This document shows, piece by piece, positions 5,795-8,001 of a DNA stretch of 8,001 nt. The notes under the pieces were generated by a model. The model worked only from the letters and a program-made list of their open reading frames with translations, was not told the origin of the DNA and searched no databases. The DNA is from Acidobacteriota bacterium (GTDB taxonomy: Bacteria > Acidobacteriota > Terriglobia > UBA7540). Within the stretch, counting starts at the first letter, position 1. The number at the start of each line of letters is the position of its first letter. The position numbers and the translations under genes were made by a program. The stretch lies in contig JAJXZM010000312.1 in the NCBI GenBank assembly GCA_021780055.1, positions 1 through 8,001 of the forward strand. The letters are read 5' to 3'.

Positions 5795-7579
5795 ATGGAC
5801 ATTCGTGGGAAAAAAGCGCTGGTGATGGGATTGGCGCGAAGCGGGCTCGCTGCCGCGCAATGGCTGAGTGACCATGGAGCGATCGTCACCGTGACGGACA
5901 GGCGACAGCCCAGTGAGTTTTCAAAGGAGATTCCTGACTTACTCCGCCGGAAAGTGGGTCTGGAACTCGGTCTCCACCGGGATTCAACTTTCCTCGCGCA
6001 GGATTTTATTGTTATAAGCCCGGGGGTGCCCGCGGACCTGCCGGTGTTGAATCTTGCCAGGGAAAATGGAATCCCTGTGGTTCCGGAGATTGAAATTGCC
6101 AGCTGGTTCCTTGAAGGACAACTGGCGGGTATTACAGGGACCAATGGGAAGACCACGACGACCACACTGCTTGGAAGAATAATGGAGGCTTCGGGTTTCT
6201 CCACATTCGTCGGCGGGAACATTGGGGTGCCTCTGCTTTCGGCAATCGAGCTGGAACCGCCGCCCTCCGTTGTGGTTGCGGAACTGAGCAGCTTTCAGCT
6301 TGAGACTATCGAGAGTTTCAGGCCACACGTGGCGACGCTGCTGAACCTGAGCCCGAACCATTTGGATCGGCACCCGAACTTTGAAGCATACGTTGCGGCA
6401 AAAGCCCGGATCTTCAGCAACCAGACCGAAGAAGACTACGCAATCCTGAACGCGGACGATCAGAATATAGCAAAACTCGCTCCGTCGATCCGCAGCCAGA
6501 AGGTTTTCTTCAGCCGGCGGAACGAGCTTGCGAGCGGTGTGTTTGTATCGGATGGGGCGGTTTGGTACCGGGTGAAGAACCTGGAAGTGGAGTTGATGCG
6601 AACGAGTGATGTCCGGCTGCGGGGTGAATTCAATCTGGAAAATGTGCTTGCCGCCACGGCCGCTGCGTGTGTTCTGGGCGCGGAATTCGGTTCCATCCGG
6701 CAGGCTGTCCGCGAATTCTCTGGAGTGGAACACCGTTTGGAGTTCGTCCGTGAAATTCGCGGAGTGGACTTCTACAACGATTCTAAGGCAACGAGCGTTG
6801 ATGCTGCCGCGAAAGCGCTCTCGACTTTTGAAAGAGGCGTGCACTTAATTCTTGGAGGCAAGGACAAGGGCGCGCCTTACTCTCCGCTGCGAAGCTTGTT
6901 GAATGACCGCGTGCGAGAAGTACTGGTGATTGGCGCAGCACAGGAGAGAATCGTAAACGACCTTTCCGGGGCCGTGGAAATTGTGGAATCTGGCGACCTT
7001 GAAACTGCAGTGAGGACGGCGGCTGATCGCGCCAGGCCCGGCGATGTGGTGCTGCTGGCGCCGGCCTGCTCCAGCTTCGATCAGTTTGAAAATTTCGAGC
7101 ACCGTGGGCGGGTATTCAAGGATCTGGTTGAACAGTTGGCGGAGGAAAGCTACAGGCAAGGAAACAGCAAAAGGGCTCATGCAGTGAAGAAGGCCGAACT
7201 TTCGGATGATCAGGTTGCAAGGACAGCCACCTCAGGACAGGAAGACCATACGTTGCCGAAGAAATTCGAAGAGCCCCCAATCACGAAATCGGCCGAAATG
7301 AGCAGGACACCACTTGTCGCCAGTGAGCCGGAAACATTGGTGCTCACGGCACCACGAGAATTGGAATATGTATTTGAAGTAAGTGCGGAGGAATCGTCGG
7401 CGCAGGGTTCGAGAAGTACCATTGACGAGGTGGATGATTTTGTTCTGGACGAAGAAGATCTGTCGCTAGCCGAAAATGTCCAGAACGACACCTTTGCATA
7501 TGAAGTTCGCGCTGCATCGGATGCAGACACTGTAAACAATGACATGAATAAGCAACCGCATTGGAAGAAGGGGAAGTAG
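5795..7579 (+). CDS. murD: UDP-MurNAc-L-Ala:D-Glu ligase MurD with long acidic C-terminal extension
   Basis: Cytoplasmic ligase that adds D-Glu to UDP-MurNAc-L-Ala, the step before MurE. The N-terminal Rossmann-like domain starts with KKALVMGLARSG (6-17) and includes VISPGVP (73-79). The ATPase domain has GTNGKTTTTT (115-124), GGNIG (140-144), AELSSFQLE (162-170) and LSPNHLDRH (185-193). Lys203 in AAKARIF matches the carbamylated lysine. The C-terminal domain has EHRLE (312-316), YNDSKATS (327-334), LGGKDKG (353-359) and PACSSFDQFENFEHRG (423-438). The family normally ends near FKDLVEQL (441-448) at about 450 residues. Here the frame continues to 594, with a low-complexity tail rich in Glu, Asp, Ser and Thr. 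Core residues look intact, so activity is expected. The tail is in frame with no break, and ftsW begins six bases after the stop. Confidence 0.96.
   Translation: MDIRGKKALVMGLARSGLAAAQWLSDHGAIVTVTDRRQPSEFSKEIPDLLRRKVGLELGLHRDSTFLAQDFIVISPGVPADLPVLNLARENGIPVVPEIEIASWFLEGQLAGITGTNGKTTTTTLLGRIMEASGFSTFVGGNIGVPLLSAIELEPPPSVVVAELSSFQLETIESFRPHVATLLNLSPNHLDRHPNFEAYVAAKARIFSNQTEEDYAILNADDQNIAKLAPSIRSQKVFFSRRNELASGVFVSDGAVWYRVKNLEVELMRTSDVRLRGEFNLENVLAATAAACVLGAEFGSIRQAVREFSGVEHRLEFVREIRGVDFYNDSKATSVDAAAKALSTFERGVHLILGGKDKGAPYSPLRSLLNDRVREVLVIGAAQERIVNDLSGAVEIVESGDLETAVRTAADRARPGDVVLLAPACSSFDQFENFEHRGRVFKDLVEQLAEESYRQGNSKRAHAVKKAELSDDQVARTATSGQEDHTLPKKFEEPPITKSAEMSRTPLVASEPETLVLTAPRELEYVFEVSAEESSAQGSRSTIDEVDDFVLDEEDLSLAENVQNDTFAYEVRAASDADTVNNDMNKQPHWKKGK
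7157..7576 (+). other. Acidic, probably disordered C-terminal extension of MurD
   Basis: Codons 455-594 of murD lie beyond the last conserved family segment. The start is mixed in charge (GNSKRAHAVKKAELSDD), the middle is Ser/Thr/Pro/Glu-rich with a short hydrophobic patch (LEYVFEVS, 523-530), and residues 541-580 hold 13 acidic residues against one Arg. The end is basic (HWKKGK). I recognise no domain. It could be an interaction arm, a fused small gene, or a lineage-specific tail. Confidence 0.7.
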
Positions 7580-7585
7580 CGACTG

Positions 7586-8001
7586 ATGGCGCGGCAACTG
7601 CAAACTGACAAAGTCCTGTTCGGAACGGTGGTGGTCCTGCTGCTGTTCGGGCTTGTTATGGTGTTCAGCGCTTCGGCCGTCATTGCAGAGGAGCAGTATA
7701 ATACCAGTTACCACTTTCTCATTCGGCAGGGAATTTGGGCAGTCATCGGACTCGTGCTGATGGTGACGATGATGAATTTCGATTATCGTCGCCTCGGCAG
7801 GCCCACCGTGATATTCCCCGCACTCGCCATTCAATTGGTACTACTTCTGATGGTTCTGTTCCTGGACCCAAACCACAATACCCACCGATGGTTGCGCATT
7901 GGACCTGTTACCTTCCAGCCCTCTGAACTTTCCAAAGTAGTCATTGTCGTTTTTCTCGCATACTTTCTGGAAATGCGAAAAGGTGAAGTCTCAGACTGGA
8001 A
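7586..8001 (+). CDS. ftsW: Septal lipid II polymerase FtsW (SEDS family), 3' truncated
   Basis: Membrane glycosyltransferase that polymerises lipid II at the septum as partner of FtsI. The first 138 residues are present; the frame is open to the window edge. Hydrophobic segments fall at about 10-31, 46-63, 74-93 and 112-128, matching the first helices of SEDS proteins. The signature is HRWLRIGPVTFQPSELSK (100-117), where QPSE is the conserved motif at the start of the fourth helix. FSASAV (27-32) after the first helix is also typical. RodA is the close alternative, but the position directly after murD favours FtsW. The ATG at 7586 is six bases after the murD stop. A purine-rich AAGGGGAAG at about 7568-7576, within the last murD codons, can act as ribosome site, so translation is probably coupled. 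Confidence 0.93.
   Translation, partial: MARQLQTDKVLFGTVVVLLLFGLVMVFSASAVIAEEQYNTSYHFLIRQGIWAVIGLVLMVTMMNFDYRRLGRPTVIFPALAIQLVLLLMVLFLDPNHNTHRWLRIGPVTFQPSELSKVVIVVFLAYFLEMRKGEVSDW

Noticed and set aside
5984..6844. Minus-strand open frame of 286 codons inside murD
   Set aside because: It lies wholly opposite the conserved MurD core, has no family motifs and a composition rich in Arg, His and Phe typical of an antisense shadow in GC-rich DNA.
1..8001. CRISPR array, insertion sequence, tRNA/rRNA, toxin-antitoxin or defence genes
   Set aside because: No regular repeats, terminal inverted repeats with transposase, cloverleaf pattern or relevant protein motifs were seen on either strand.

Overview
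The window is a continuous, all-plus-strand piece of a bacterial dcw (division and cell wall) cluster: the 3' part of ftsI, then murE, murF, mraY, murD and the 5' part of ftsW, in the classical order. The MurE sequence carries the meso-diaminopimelate recognition motif (DNPRSEDP), which indicates an envelope with DAP-type peptidoglycan. The DNA is moderately GC-rich. The FtsI homologue has a C-terminal PASTA domain, and several motif spellings (SSDVGAVKM in FtsI, DYAHTDDAL in MurE, SAPGE and DCYNSNP in MurF) remind me of Acidobacteriota. That assignment is an inference from memory and was not tested by a search.

Layout. Positions 1-1104: ftsI without its N-terminus. 1105-1453: a spacer holding a 45-codon open reading frame at 1134-1271 with a good ribosome binding site and one predicted membrane helix, then about 180 bases without a gene that end in a promoter-like extended -10 beside the murE start. 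1454-2965: murE. 3016-4452: murF. 4462-5592: mraY. 5593-5794: a 202-base spacer with no convincing gene. 5795-7579: murD with an unusual C-terminal extension of about 140 residues. 7586-8001: start of ftsW, cut by the window edge.

How the genes work together. MurD, MurE and MurF add D-Glu, meso-DAP and D-Ala-D-Ala to UDP-MurNAc-L-Ala in the cytoplasm. MraY moves the finished phospho-MurNAc-pentapeptide onto undecaprenyl phosphate to make lipid I. After MurG (outside the window) completes lipid II, FtsW polymerises it and FtsI cross-links it at the septum. Close spacing (50, 9 and 6 bases at murE-murF, murF-mraY and murD-ftsW) and a single orientation point to one operon, possibly with extra promoter input before murE.

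The core enzymes look ordinary and intact. I found no CRISPR array, mobile element, RNA gene or defence system. The points that deserve attention are the small membrane protein between ftsI and murE, the acidic tail on MurD, the unexplained mraY-murD spacer, and an Asp in place of the usual Asn in the FtsI SxN motif.
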